A stretch of DNA of 64,000 nucleotides from Actinoplanes couchii (GTDB lineage Bacteria > Actinomycetota > Actinomycetes > Mycobacteriales > Micromonosporaceae). A program made the translations under genes and the position numbers. The stretch covers positions 1 to 64,000 of the forward strand of contig NZ_BOMG01000026.1 of assembly GCF_016862075.1 (NCBI RefSeq). The letters run 5' to 3'. Every line of letters starts with the position of its first letter. The first letter of the stretch is position 1. The notes under the pieces were generated by a model. That model had not been told where the DNA came from. It searched no databases and saw only the letters and a program-made list of their open reading frames with translations. This document shows, piece by piece, positions 7,801 to 16,444 of this stretch.

Positions 7801-10800
7801 CAAGGCTGAGCTCCCGCTAGCCGGATCCGAGCTTCCGCACGCCGGTTTCGGTCTGCCGCACGCCGGTTCCTCCCTCCCGCACGCCGGTTCCTCCCTTCCG
7901 CATGCCGGTTCCTCCTTGCCGCATACAGGTTCTGGGCCGGCGCAGGATGTGTCCGATTCTGTTCATATCGAGCCGGGAGCTGAGGACGACCCGGCTGGTG
8001 TGGCGCAGCCCGTCGTGGCGATGGGCGAGGTGGAGCCGGAGCAGGTTCCGTACGAGCCGATCGCGGTAGTCCGGACGTTGACCGGATCAGACGACACCGA
8101 CCTGGAGCCAGACGACGCCGTCGCGACGAGCAACACGTCCGCGACTGACACCGACTCCACGAGGGACCACTCCCTCGCGACGGACAACGATTTCGCGACG
8201 GACAACGAATTCGCGACGGAAAGTGCCCTCGACGTAGAGGAACTCTCAGCTCGGAGTGGCCAGGAAGCGGACGCGCTCGATTCGCCGGAACAGGTCGACG
8301 GCCAAGACATCAACACCCACGAGGGCGACAGTCAGGTCGAGGGCCATGGGGTCGAGGACCGGACCGAGGGCCACGAGGTTGGTGACTACGGTTCGCCGGG
8401 GTCGGAACAGCAGGTCTCTGGTGGGATCAGCGGCCTTGCCGCCGCGAAGGACATTGTTGCGACGGGGAATGTCGACCTCACCAATGATGTGACGGCTGTT
8501 GATCGGATCGAGGGATCCGATCATCAAGCTGACTCTGAATCGCGGGCATCCTTGCTGGGCGGGGCCTCCGTGGAGGTTTCGGGGAGCGGAGACTCAGCAG
8601 GTTTCTCGGCGAACCCCGTGGTGGGCGAGCCGGATGTTCCGGAGATCGGCGAATCCGCAGATTCTTCGGCGAACCGTGTGGTGGGTGCCTCTTCGGACGT
8701 CGACATCGTGGCGGACGGTTCCCCGGACGTCGACATCGTGGCGGGCGGTTCCTCGGACGTCGACATTGCTCGTGCTCTCGGGGGAATCGACCTTGCGGCT
8801 GCGGATGGGCCCGGCGCCAAGGTTGCGACCGTGGGTGATGCCAGTGGTGATAGCGACACTGGCACCGCTGGCGATGTCCCTGCTGGTTCGGAAAGTGATG
8901 TCCCTGCCGGTGTGGAGAGCGATGCCCCGAGCCGTCTGACGAGTGGTGTTCCGGGTGGTGCTGAGGACGGCGCCGATGGCCGAGCGGGGGACGGCGACGG
9001 TGGGCTCGATACCGGTGGGCTTTCCGAGGCTGTCTGGTCTGCGGCTTGGGCTGATTGGCAGAACTTCGGCGGGAACGGGGATCTGGGCGGTCTGTCCGAG
9101 GCTGACTGGGGTAAGGCCTGGGCTGACTGGCAGACCTTCGGTGGGCACGGCGAGACCGAGACTCCCGCTCCGCCCGTAGACGATGAGCCCGGCACGGGCG
9201 AATCCCGCAAGGATCAGTCCGGCGAGAGCGAGCCCGGCAAGAGTTCGCTCGGCGAGGGCGAACCCAGCGAGAATGCGCTCGGCGAGGAAGCGCTCGGCGA
9301 GGATGCACCCCGCGAGAGTGAGCCCGGCGACGGTGCGCTCGGCAAGAGCGAACCCAGCGAGAATGCGCTCGGCGAGGAAGCGCTCGGCGAGGATGCACCC
9401 CGCGAGAGTGAGCCCGGCGACGGTGAACCCAGCGACGGTGCGCTCGGTAAGAGTGTGCTCGGCGACGGGGACGACCTGGACCAGGACGACATCGACGATG
9501 TGGCCGGGGCCGAGGAATCGGCCGAGGCTGACGGAACCGTCGGGGCCGAGGAAACAGCCGGGGCCGAGGGGGCTGTCGAGGCCGGAAGCGGCACGGTGGG
9601 TCCGGATCGGCGGGACGATGCCGAGACGGACGGCTCTGGGCCGGGTGCTTCTGGGCTGGGCGAAAGCGGACCTGATGAGTCCGCGCATGATGTCGCCGAA
9701 CTGGGGGACGCTGGGCCGGACGGCTCTGGGCTGGCTGCCAGCGGACCGGAGGTCTCGGGGGCTGGTGACGGCGGGCGTGTCGCGGACGTTGACGGAAGTG
9801 TGGGCTCGGCGGGCGTCGGTGTCGGGGAGGCGGGGGCTCAGGAAGGCGGGGCTCCGGCCGTACCGGCGCAAGGGGTGACGGCTGGGGAAGAGCTCTCCGG
9901 TGGCGCGGTGGAGACCGGTGCCGGGGCCGCCTCGCGGGAGGTCTTGCCTGAGGCGCGGCAAGAAGCGCGACCGGAGGCGCGGCAGGAGGCGCGACCGGAG
10001 GCACTGCAGGAGGCGCGGCAGGAGATCGCGCCGGCCGCGAAGCTGGAAGTGGAGAAACAAACCCCGCCGGAAGCTGTCCAGGAAGCGGAGAAAGAGACCG
10101 CACCGGGAGCCGAGCAAGAAACCAAGACCGCGCCAGGAGCGGAGCAAGAGACCGAGACCGCGGCGGGAGCCGAGCAAGAGACCGAGACCGCGGCGGGAGC
10201 CGAGCAAGAGACCGAGACCGCGGCGGGAGCGGAGCAAGAGACCGAGACCGCGGCGGGAGCGGAGCAAGAGACCGAGGTCGCGGCGGGAGCGGAGCAGAAG
10301 GCCGGCCCCGGGCGGCGGGAACCGGTTCGGCAGCGGCGTGGGGTGACGGCTCCGGCGGATCGGCGGCGGGCTGATCCGGAGCGGATACTGGCCGCCTACT
10401 CGTGGGTGTTCGATCCGGGGACTCTGCGGGAGACCGTGGATGACGTGGAGCGGCTGGCGGATCTCGCGGATCGGCTGTCCGATCGGCTGGAGTTCGCGGA
10501 GCGGGACAACGTCCGGGCGGGGCTGCTGAGTCTGCGCGCCGTGGTCTCGCGGGTTCTCGGGGAGCTGGACGAGGCGCTCGCCGACGGGCGGGAAGGGCTG
10601 CGGCACGCGGAGTCCGGCGGGGACTTCCGGACCGTCGCGATCGCCCAGGCTCGGCTGGCGCACGTGCTGCACTGGCGGGGCGAGTTCGACGAGGCGGACC
10701 GGCTCTATGCGCGGGCCGAGTCGGTGGAGTTGCCGTCGGTGGTGCGGTCGGAGATCGCCGAACTGGCCGGGCGGTCCGTTTTCGATCAGGGGCGCTTCCT

Positions 10801-11665
10801 GGAGGCGGTGAATCACTTCGAGCGGGCGCTGGACGTCCGGCACGCTGAGGATCCGGAGCGGGTGGAGCGGGTCGAACTGGCCCTGGACGAGATCAGCCGG
10901 CGGAGCACCGACGGCTGGGGCCCCTATCCGCGTACCCGCGACGAGGTCCTGGATCTTCCGAAGGCGCCGATGCGGATCTTCGACGAGGGTGACGAGAGTG
11001 CCGGACCGGGCCTCTGGGGGTACGCCGCCGCCGTGGAGCCGAGGTTCGCGGAGGCGCAGCCGTTCGCCGAGGGGGTGGCGTGGGCGCGCCGCCCGGACTC
11101 GCCGGCCTGGGAACTGATCGACACCACCGGTGAACTGGTGATCGTGTCGGCGCACGGCTACCTGGAGGCGGGCCCGTTCGCGGAGGGTCTGGCCTGGGTG
11201 CGGCGCGACGACAGCGGCTGGTTCGCGATCGACCGGGACAACCGGCTGATCGTGCCGCCGGCCGGGTTCGAGGACGCCCGCCCGTTCCGCAGTGGTCTCG
11301 CCGCGGTCCGGCAGGGTGGTGTCTGGGGCGCGGTGGACCGGACCGGGCGGATCGCGGTGCCGCCGGCGTTCCAGCGGTTCCTGACGGTGCTGCACATCGG
11401 CGGCCCGGTGGACGGGTTCTCCGACGAGGGCCTGGCCGTGGTGGACGCCGGGGACCGGTTCGGGGTGCTGGACCGGACCGGGAAGCTGGTGGTCCCGCCG
11501 GTGCACGCCGCCGTGGTGATCCATCCGTCGGCGTTCCTGGTGCGGGATCCGGCCGGGTCGTGGGGCGCGCTGGACCGCAAGGGCGAGCCGCTGGTGGACG
11601 TGGTGCACAAGGACCGGGATTCCGCGGTGGAGGCCCTGCCGGACGAGGAGCGCCCGGTTCTATAA
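4823..11665 (+). CDS. Giant low-complexity protein with C-terminal helical repeats and WG repeats
   Basis: A 2280-residue protein. The N terminus (WVYEITWEWEPLPGQRYPGD) looks like a conserved short domain. Residues about 50-1850 are disordered: rich in P, G, A, Q, then in acidic residues and S, with many internal repeats (GRPxxDQQ, APVSGVA, GIAGQGIAS, LPHAGSS, ENALGEEALGED, AGAEQETET). Two copies of a W-rich unit (WADWQNFGG, WADWQTFGG) lie near residue 1420. Residues about 1850-2030 form TPR-like helices (LAHVLHWRGEFDEADRLY). Residues about 2060-2275 contain WG repeats (WGAVDRTGRIAVPP, FGVLDRTGKLVVPP), a beta fold thought to bind partners. No signal peptide or membrane segment is seen. The ATG at 4823 is preferred over a TTG at 4766. 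The function is unknown; a scaffold is a guess. Confidence 0.75.
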   Translation: MNGWGSRPGDSWDDEPAWVYEITWEWEPLPGQRYPGDPGRRKAVHTPVYEASRGGSAPASSAPVSPAGRASVPTPPPSSPAPGWAGDQNQSRTPRDEPSWNRPAHMHDQRAVYGQPGYPPPAADPRASGGRPPHAGGPAPDPSGRPPLPQRPVGNPDRRGPGAPGSPGGPGAPGSYGAPGRGGPGSYGGPVHPGSHGGPGPGGSVPGGADRRDQRGPVPPGRFDGPVAPAASGGYPPGRPDQNPGYPGRPGPDQYGQPGADQYRRPGQDRPAQDRPGQDQYGRPYSDQQGRPHLDQQGRPYPDQQGRPHPDQQGRPHPDQQGRPYSDRQGRPTPGQISPASPAYGAARPTPTEAFPGRGPREGRTPDSPFDLRPAPQDRNSPAPARPAAQPTRVTPQKPVMPPAAVYPPVAGQPTPGHGAPGVAPVSGVAGVAPVSGVAGVAPVSGVAHGTAGAAPVSGVAYGTPGVAPVSGVTHGMSGVAPVSGIAQGPGGPRPVSAGGAAPVSGVAAPHVPATPPGFVPQADLATPGHPAPGQGFPGHAGPQSGMDRSAAAPGGAPTSGVTPGGMPVSGVAQTGAPGSGVAGPSAYATPEAAPVSGIAAAHPHTAPSMDLRPTAGTAPGSTPAGLDPYAGADSVGPDPYAGATGPDQRAGAGSAGTVPGGGTAYPQTPNQQRENEEEQEPTRPLDPRRLGHGATPAGRPGIASDPEDPTRPFGLRRNTQGSRTRDEDRTRAIDPRRLGPPPADHAAAGTNDRTTPTNDRTDVSAAVPDQPDASGTVGTPGVGVGSTSAEGTPLAEPEVQSAGHGLGWLLSQSGHGGSTPVIEEDPAPVTEAVPETEPPRPLGWFAPPAEEDPSTDDDTPAQESETQHTQTHAPTSHNTPAKDVDGQDAAGRGIAGDGIAGHGIASQDVAGQGIAGQGIASNGIAGQGIASDGIAGQGIASDGIASQDVADESRTDINDDAAATPSEVGSARTEAVPAEGELPQADNNLSVNKAELPLAGSELPHAGFGLPHAGSSLPHAGSSLPHAGSSLPHTGSGPAQDVSDSVHIEPGAEDDPAGVAQPVVAMGEVEPEQVPYEPIAVVRTLTGSDDTDLEPDDAVATSNTSATDTDSTRDHSLATDNDFATDNEFATESALDVEELSARSGQEADALDSPEQVDGQDINTHEGDSQVEGHGVEDRTEGHEVGDYGSPGSEQQVSGGISGLAAAKDIVATGNVDLTNDVTAVDRIEGSDHQADSESRASLLGGASVEVSGSGDSAGFSANPVVGEPDVPEIGESADSSANRVVGASSDVDIVADGSPDVDIVAGGSSDVDIARALGGIDLAAADGPGAKVATVGDASGDSDTGTAGDVPAGSESDVPAGVESDAPSRLTSGVPGGAEDGADGRAGDGDGGLDTGGLSEAVWSAAWADWQNFGGNGDLGGLSEADWGKAWADWQTFGGHGETETPAPPVDDEPGTGESRKDQSGESEPGKSSLGEGEPSENALGEEALGEDAPRESEPGDGALGKSEPSENALGEEALGEDAPRESEPGDGEPSDGALGKSVLGDGDDLDQDDIDDVAGAEESAEADGTVGAEETAGAEGAVEAGSGTVGPDRRDDAETDGSGPGASGLGESGPDESAHDVAELGDAGPDGSGLAASGPEVSGAGDGGRVADVDGSVGSAGVGVGEAGAQEGGAPAVPAQGVTAGEELSGGAVETGAGAASREVLPEARQEARPEARQEARPEALQEARQEIAPAAKLEVEKQTPPEAVQEAEKETAPGAEQETKTAPGAEQETETAAGAEQETETAAGAEQETETAAGAEQETETAAGAEQETEVAAGAEQKAGPGRREPVRQRRGVTAPADRRRADPERILAAYSWVFDPGTLRETVDDVERLADLADRLSDRLEFAERDNVRAGLLSLRAVVSRVLGELDEALADGREGLRHAESGGDFRTVAIAQARLAHVLHWRGEFDEADRLYARAESVELPSVVRSEIAELAGRSVFDQGRFLEAVNHFERALDVRHAEDPERVERVELALDEISRRSTDGWGPYPRTRDEVLDLPKAPMRIFDEGDESAGPGLWGYAAAVEPRFAEAQPFAEGVAWARRPDSPAWELIDTTGELVIVSAHGYLEAGPFAEGLAWVRRDDSGWFAIDRDNRLIVPPAGFEDARPFRSGLAAVRQGGVWGAVDRTGRIAVPPAFQRFLTVLHIGGPVDGFSDEGLAVVDAGDRFGVLDRTGKLVVPPVHAAVVIHPSAFLVRDPAGSWGALDRKGEPLVDVVHKDRDSAVEALPDEERPVL
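5666..5809 (+). repeat. 24-base repeat, six copies (GRPxxDQQ)
   Basis: Six tandem 24-base units in the giant gene encode GRPYSDQQ, GRPHLDQQ, GRPYPDQQ and similar octapeptides. Conservation of the bases, not just the residues, points to expansion by slippage or recombination. Confidence 0.8.
7495..7668 (+). repeat. 15/30-base repeat encoding GIAGQ/GIASD pentads
   Basis: Tandem units such as GGCATCGCGGGTCAA and GGCATTGCCAGCGAT encode alternating GIAGQ, GIASD, GIASN and DVAGQ pentapeptides, about eleven in a row. The period is 15 bases with a 30-base higher order. Confidence 0.75.
9259..9425 (+). repeat. 77-base perfect direct repeat at 90-base offset
   Basis: Bases 9259-9335 recur without change at 9349-9425. 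The repeat encodes EPSENALGEEALGED and the residues after it. Such recent in-frame duplication implies a length-variable region. Confidence 0.8.
10095..10290 (+). repeat. 30-base repeat encoding AGAEQETETA units
   Basis: Six to seven tandem 30-base units encode the decapeptide AGAEQETETA with few changes, forming a strongly acidic stretch just before the folded C-terminal part of the giant protein. Confidence 0.8.
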
Positions 11666-11671
11666 AGAACC

Positions 11672-12670
11672 ATGGAGTTTCGTCATCTGGGCCGTTCCGG
11701 CCTACTGGTCAGTGAGATCGCCTACGGCAACTGGATCACCCACGGTTCGCAGGTGGAGGAGGAGGCCGCCCTCGCGTGTGTGCGGGCGGCCCTCGAGTGC
11801 GGCATAACCACGTTCGACACCGCCGACGTCTACGCCGCCACCCGGGCCGAGGAGGTGCTGGGCCGGGCGCTGAAGGGTGAGCGCCGGTCCGGGGTGGAGA
11901 TCTTCACCAAGGTCTTCTGGCGTACGGGTCCGGGGCCGAACGAGAGCGGCCTGTCCCGTAAGCACATCCTGGAGTCGATCGACGGTTCGCTGCGCCGGCT
12001 CGGCACCGATTACGTGGATCTCTACCAGGCGCACCGCTTCGACCATTTCACGCCGCTGGAGGAGACCATGGAGGCCTTCGCCGACGTGGTACGCCAGGGC
12101 AAGGCCCACTACATCGGCGTGTCGGAGTGGACCGCCGGGCAGATCCGGGCCGCCCGGCCGCTCGCCGACGAGCTGCGGATCCGCCTGGTGTCGAACCAGC
12201 CGCAGTACTCGATGCTGTGGCGGGTGATCGAGGCCGAGGTGGTGCCGGCGTCGCTGGAGCTGGGCCTGGGTCAGATCGTCTGGTCGCCGCTGGCGCAGGG
12301 GGTGCTGACCGGGAAGTACAAGGCCGGTGAGCGGCCGCCGGCCGGTTCGCGGGCCACCGACGACAAGTCGGGCGCCGGATTCATCGCCCGTTGGATGGGC
12401 GACGACGTGCTGACCGCGGTGGCCCGGCTGGAGCCGCTGGCCGCCGAGGCCGGGCTGACGACGGCGCAGCTGGCGCTGGCGTGGGTGCTGCAGAACCCGA
12501 ACGTCGCGGCGGCGATCATCGGCGCGTCCCGGCCGGAGCAGGTGCGCGACAACGTGAAGGCGGCCGGGGTGAAACTGGACGAGGGCCTGCTGAAGGGGAT
12601 CGACGAGATCGTGGATCCGGTGGTGACCCGCGACCCGTCGCTCACCTCCAGCCCGGCCAAGCGTCCGTGA
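11672..12670 (+). CDS. Aldo/keto reductase, Kv-beta-like group
   Basis: A 332-residue (alpha/beta)8 NADPH-dependent aldo/keto reductase. The catalytic tetrad is visible: Asp and Tyr in FDTADVYA, Lys in IFTKVFW and His in YQAHRFD. The C-terminal cofactor part (AAIIGASRPEQVRDN) is that of the potassium-channel beta-subunit-like family. It should reduce aldehydes or ketones in the cytosol; the substrate is unknown. It starts six bases after the giant gene's stop and may share its transcript. Confidence 0.85.
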   Translation: MEFRHLGRSGLLVSEIAYGNWITHGSQVEEEAALACVRAALECGITTFDTADVYAATRAEEVLGRALKGERRSGVEIFTKVFWRTGPGPNESGLSRKHILESIDGSLRRLGTDYVDLYQAHRFDHFTPLEETMEAFADVVRQGKAHYIGVSEWTAGQIRAARPLADELRIRLVSNQPQYSMLWRVIEAEVVPASLELGLGQIVWSPLAQGVLTGKYKAGERPPAGSRATDDKSGAGFIARWMGDDVLTAVARLEPLAAEAGLTTAQLALAWVLQNPNVAAAIIGASRPEQVRDNVKAAGVKLDEGLLKGIDEIVDPVVTRDPSLTSSPAKRP

Positions 12671-12674
12671 CGGC

Positions 12675-13499
12675 CTAGCTCTCCCAGAAGCGCATCAGCT
12701 GGAAGCCGCTGGCGTAGAACTGCCAGTCGACGCCGAGGATCCCGGCCAGGAAGTCCACGGCGGTGAAGAAGTAGGAGCCGACCTCGGTCTGCCAGAGCAG
12801 CAGGAACAGCACCAGGAAGCCCCACGGGGCGATCAGGTTCCAGGCGCGCTGGTAGGCCGGGCTCAGCCAGGGGTGGATGATGCCGCCGCCGTCCAGGCCG
12901 GGCAGCGGCAGGAAGTTCAGGATGCTCGCGCTGATCTGCAGGAAGACGAGCAGGCCGAGGGCGGCCCAGAAGGCGATGTGGTCACCTTCGTCGACGACGT
13001 AGCGCCCGCTCACGTCCTGGCCGAGCTCCGGGGCCAGACCGATCAGGAACGGGATCGCCACGACGATCGCCAGCACCACATTGGTGAGCGGACCGGCCGC
13101 GCTGATCAGCGAGTCCTTCACCTTGCTCTGCACGTAGCGGTGGTCGATCCAGACGGCACCGCCGGGCAGGCCGATGCCGCCGAGGATCACCACCACCACC
13201 GGCAGCACGATCGACAGCAGGGGATGCGTGTACTTCAGCGGGTTGAGCCGCAGGTAGCCCCGGTCGGCGACGGTCAGGTCACCGGAGAAGTAACCGAGGA
13301 CGGCGTGCGCGTACTCGTGCAGACAGAGGGAGATCAACCAGCCGGAGATGACGAACAGGAAGACGTCCAGGCCGACGTTGCCGAACCCGGTCCACGTCAT
13401 GACGCCGCTGACCACGAAGACCGCGACGATGCCGATGAAGACCGGGCTCGGCACGAAGGCGTTGCGCGGGGTACGGGTGTAAACCGGTTCGTAGGTCAC
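12675..13499 (-). CDS. Site-2 protease family (M50) membrane metalloprotease
   Basis: A 274-residue polytopic membrane protein with the zinc-binding HExxH variant in LCLHEYAHA and the second metal motif in LPLPGLDGGG. Such rhomboid-unrelated intramembrane proteases cut membrane-spanning substrates. No PDZ domain is present. It converges with the aldo/keto reductase gene and lies downstream of the small gene at 13513, with a gap of 13 bases. The substrate is unknown. Confidence 0.85.
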   Translation of the reverse strand: MTYEPVYTRTPRNAFVPSPVFIGIVAVFVVSGVMTWTGFGNVGLDVFLFVISGWLISLCLHEYAHAVLGYFSGDLTVADRGYLRLNPLKYTHPLLSIVLPVVVVILGGIGLPGGAVWIDHRYVQSKVKDSLISAAGPLTNVVLAIVVAIPFLIGLAPELGQDVSGRYVVDEGDHIAFWAALGLLVFLQISASILNFLPLPGLDGGGIIHPWLSPAYQRAWNLIAPWGFLVLFLLLWQTEVGSYFFTAVDFLAGILGVDWQFYASGFQLMRFWES

Positions 13500-13512
13500 G
13501 TCGTCAGCCCGA

Positions 13513-13710
13513 TCACTCGGCCGGCTGGAGGCTCATCTGGTAGTCCACCCGGTCGTCCTCGACCAGGGTGACCGTGCCGACCCCGGAGGTCTGCAACTGC
13601 CGCCACTCCTGCCCGATCCACGACTCGGCGTCCGCTTGGCTGGGAAACGTCTCGGCAGGGCCTTCGACCGGCTTGCCATCGACGTCTTCGTAGCGCCAAC
13701 TCCACGGCAT
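13513..13710 (-). CDS. Conserved small protein of unknown function
   Basis: A 65-residue soluble protein beginning MPWSWRYED and containing SQADAESWIGQEWRQL, a helix that looks like a conserved actinobacterial signature. I do not recognise a function. It is likely cotranscribed with the M50 protease gene downstream, and it diverges from the cobalamin gene at 13795. Confidence 0.65.
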   Translation of the reverse strand: MPWSWRYEDVDGKPVEGPAETFPSQADAESWIGQEWRQLQTSGVGTVTLVEDDRVDYQMSLQPAE

Positions 13711-13794
13711 AGAGCCGCCCCCTCACGTCACATACCTCGTTGGGCTTCCACCCTACGGCTTCCACCCGTGCGACCCGGCTCTAAGGTACGGGGC

Positions 13795-15693
13795 ATGTCC
13801 GAAGATCGGTGGAACACGGTTCTGGTGCTCGGTGGTATCCGCTCCGGCAAATCCGGGTTCGCCGAGTCCCTGGTGGCCGGCGCGCCGTCGGTGCGATATG
13901 TGGCTACCGCGGCCGGCGGCGAGGACGATCCCGAGTGGCAGTCACGGATCGAGGCCCATCAACGTCGGCGGCCACAGTCGTGGTCGACCGAGGAGGTCAG
14001 CGGTGATCCCGTCCTGCTGACCGAGCTGCTGCTGTCCGCGGGTGGCGACGAGACGCTGCTCGTCGACGACATGGGCGGCTGGGTGGCGGGCGTCCTCGAT
14101 CCGGCTCGCCAGCCCAACGACGACGAGGCGGACGTCAAGAACCTTGCCGCTGCGGTACGGGGGACGGCCGCGCGTGTCGTGATCGTCAGCCCGGAGGTGG
14201 GGCTGTCGCTGGTGCCGCTCACGCCGGTCGGGCGGGCGTTCGCCGACGCGCTGGGCACCACCAACCAGGAGCTGGCGTCGGCCTGTGACGCGGTGGCCCT
14301 GGTGGTGGCCGGCCAGCCGACGTGGCTGAAGGGCTCCGCGGCACCTTTCTCGGTCACGCCTCCCGAGGAACCGACCGTCGTCATGTCCCGGCCGATCGCG
14401 ATGGCGACGCCGACTGCTCCCGCTCCCCCGCCGCCGCCCGCCCAGCCGCCGGTGGAGCCGGTGGTGGAGGAGTTCGAGCCGGCCACTGTGGTCGTCCCGG
14501 TCACCGCGCCCGAGCCGCCACCCAGCGCCGCCCTGAGCGAGTCCACGATGATGCTGCCGCTGGTGGCGTCCGGGCTCACCGAGATCAAACCGGGCATGGA
14601 CCTGCCGCTGCCGAGCAGTGACGCCGGCCCGGACGCCCGCGAGCGCCTGGCCGGCCTGGACCTGCCGGGTGGTGGGCTGGGCGCGCTGAGCGAGGCGATC
14701 GAGTTCGCCGCCGCGACCCAGAACACCACCACCCCGAGAGCCTGGTCCGCCGTACGCCTGGTGGTGATCGCCGGCAGCCGGGCCGGTGGCGCGGTCGCCG
14801 GGACGGACACGGCCGATGTGGACCGCCGGATCGCCGAGGCCGAGCGGGGCGAGGGCCTGCTGGGCCGGCTGGCCGCGCAGGCCGGTGCGGACGTCTCGGT
14901 GCTGCGGACCGCGCCGGTCGGCGCGATGGAGCACGGCCCGGTCACCGACGAGGCGGCGGTGGAGACGGCGCTGCGGGACGGCTGGAAGCTCGCCGACGCG
15001 GCGGCCGACGCTGGCCGGGACGTGATCGTGCTCGCCGGGATCGGCGCCGGGGTGGAGGCCGCCGCGACCGCGGTGCTGGCCGCCACCACCGGTTCGGAGC
15101 CGGTGGCGACACTGCCGCGGGTGCTGGTCCCGGGCGCCCGGTTCGACGACTCCGCCTGGATGACGCGCTGTGCCGCGATCCGGGACGCCCTGCACCGGAT
15201 CCGGCAGGAGCCGCGCGGCGCCACCGACATCCTGCGCCAGATCGGCGGCCTGGACGTGGCGGTCGCCACCGGCCTGCTGCTGGGCGCCGCCGCCCGGCGG
15301 ATGCCGGTGCTGGTGGACGGCCCGCTGGGGCTCGCCGCCGGACTGGTCGCGCGGGATCTGGCCAGCCAGACCCGGCACTGGTGCCTGCTTCCCGAGGCGG
15401 GCACGCTCGCCCTGGTCAAGCAGGGCGCGGACGTGCTGGGGCTCACCCCCGTACTGGAAACCGGTCTTGATCTGGGTGAGGGCGCGAACGCGCTGGCGGT
15501 ACTGCCGCTGCTGCGGACCGCGATCAGTCTGGCCTCGGCGGCGCCGGTGCATCCGGCGCTGCTCGGCGAGGTCGGCGACGACGGCCTGGACTCCTCCCCC
15601 GCGGCGCCCGAGGACGTCGACGACGAGGGTCCGGACCTGGACTTCAACACGTCGGCGTTCAACGCGCTGAACTACCGCGAGCCGGGTGCTTGA
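13795..15693 (+). CDS. Fused adenosylcobinamide kinase (CobU) and CobT-like phosphoribosyltransferase
   Basis: A 632-residue two-domain protein. Residues 1 to about 185 are CobU/CobP-like: P-loop GGIRSGKSGFAE, and SRIEAHQRRRP, whose His corresponds to the GMP-accepting residue. This part phosphorylates adenosylcobinamide and then loads GMP. A linker of about 90 residues rich in P and E follows. Residues about 280-620 are CobT-like (DVAVATGLLLGAAARRMPV, LGEGANALAVLPLL), which makes alpha-ribazole phosphate from dimethylbenzimidazole. The chosen ATG at 13795 precedes MSEDRWNTV; earlier in-frame codons lack support. The stop overlaps cobS by eight bases. Confidence 0.8.
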   Translation: MSEDRWNTVLVLGGIRSGKSGFAESLVAGAPSVRYVATAAGGEDDPEWQSRIEAHQRRRPQSWSTEEVSGDPVLLTELLLSAGGDETLLVDDMGGWVAGVLDPARQPNDDEADVKNLAAAVRGTAARVVIVSPEVGLSLVPLTPVGRAFADALGTTNQELASACDAVALVVAGQPTWLKGSAAPFSVTPPEEPTVVMSRPIAMATPTAPAPPPPPAQPPVEPVVEEFEPATVVVPVTAPEPPPSAALSESTMMLPLVASGLTEIKPGMDLPLPSSDAGPDARERLAGLDLPGGGLGALSEAIEFAAATQNTTTPRAWSAVRLVVIAGSRAGGAVAGTDTADVDRRIAEAERGEGLLGRLAAQAGADVSVLRTAPVGAMEHGPVTDEAAVETALRDGWKLADAAADAGRDVIVLAGIGAGVEAAATAVLAATTGSEPVATLPRVLVPGARFDDSAWMTRCAAIRDALHRIRQEPRGATDILRQIGGLDVAVATGLLLGAAARRMPVLVDGPLGLAAGLVARDLASQTRHWCLLPEAGTLALVKQGADVLGLTPVLETGLDLGEGANALAVLPLLRTAISLASAAPVHPALLGEVGDDGLDSSPAAPEDVDDEGPDLDFNTSAFNALNYREPGA

Positions 15694-16420
15694 CGGGATC
15701 CGGTTGGCGGTCACCACGCTGACCGTGCTGCCGCTGCGGGCGGGCCGGGTGGACCGGTCCGCCGCGGCGGTGGCGATGGCGGTGGCGCCGGCCGTCGGGG
15801 CGCTGCTCGGGCTGGTGCTGGCCGGGCTGCACGAGGGGCTACGGGCGCTGGGCTCGCCGGTGCTGGTGGCGGCCGGGGTGACGGTCGCGGCGGGCGCGCT
15901 GCTGACCCGCGGGCTGCACCTGGACGGGCTGGCCGACACGGTCGACGCGCTCGGCTCGTACCGCTCCGGCCCGGCCGCCCTGGAGATCATGAAAAAGCCG
16001 GACATCGGACCGTTCGGGGTGGTGGCCCTGGCCGCGACTGTCCTGGTCCAGACCGCCGCGGTCGCGTCCGCCGGCCCGTGGGCGATCGTGACGGCCTGGG
16101 CGGCCGGCCGGCTGGCGATCACCGTCGCCTGCCGCCGGGGTGTCCCCGCGGCCCGTCCGGAGGGCCTGGGCGCTCTGGTGGCGTCCACGGTGCCGCTGTG
16201 GGCACTGACGCTCGGCGCGGCGTCCACGGCGCTCCTGGGGGCTGCCGCGGTCCCGGACCGTCCCTGGCAGGGGCCGGTCGCCGTCGTCGCCGCCGGGTTC
16301 GCGGTGGTCCTTCTCCTGCGTCATGCGGTACGGCGTCTCGGCGGCGTCACCGGCGACGTGCTCGGCGCGTGTGTCGAGCTGGCCGTGACGATCACGCTGG
16401 TGGTCGTGACCCTCGGCTGA
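15686..16420 (+). CDS. cobS: Adenosylcobinamide-GDP ribazoletransferase (cobalamin synthase)
   Basis: A 244-residue hydrophobic membrane enzyme of the CobS/CobV family. It joins adenosylcobinamide-GDP and alpha-ribazole (or its phosphate) in the last steps of coenzyme B12 assembly. The family motifs LTRGLHLDGLADTVDA and MKKPDIGPFGV are clear. The GTG start at 15686 overlaps the fused cobU-cobT gene, so the three last-stage activities are made from one coupled transcript. Confidence 0.9.
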   Translation: MLDGIRLAVTTLTVLPLRAGRVDRSAAAVAMAVAPAVGALLGLVLAGLHEGLRALGSPVLVAAGVTVAAGALLTRGLHLDGLADTVDALGSYRSGPAALEIMKKPDIGPFGVVALAATVLVQTAAVASAGPWAIVTAWAAGRLAITVACRRGVPAARPEGLGALVASTVPLWALTLGAASTALLGAAAVPDRPWQGPVAVVAAGFAVVLLLRHAVRRLGGVTGDVLGACVELAVTITLVVVTLG

Positions 16421-16444
16421 GAGCCACGACCCACCGGCGCCGGC

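Noticed and set aside
5666-10290. Repeats of the giant gene as a CRISPR array
   Set aside because: They are in-frame tandem units without unique spacers, and there are no cas genes.
8594-11608. A 1004-codon minus-strand frame opposite the giant gene
   Set aside because: It has the His/Arg/Pro-rich make-up of a shadow frame and no domain; the plus-strand reading has TPR-like and WG-repeat domains.
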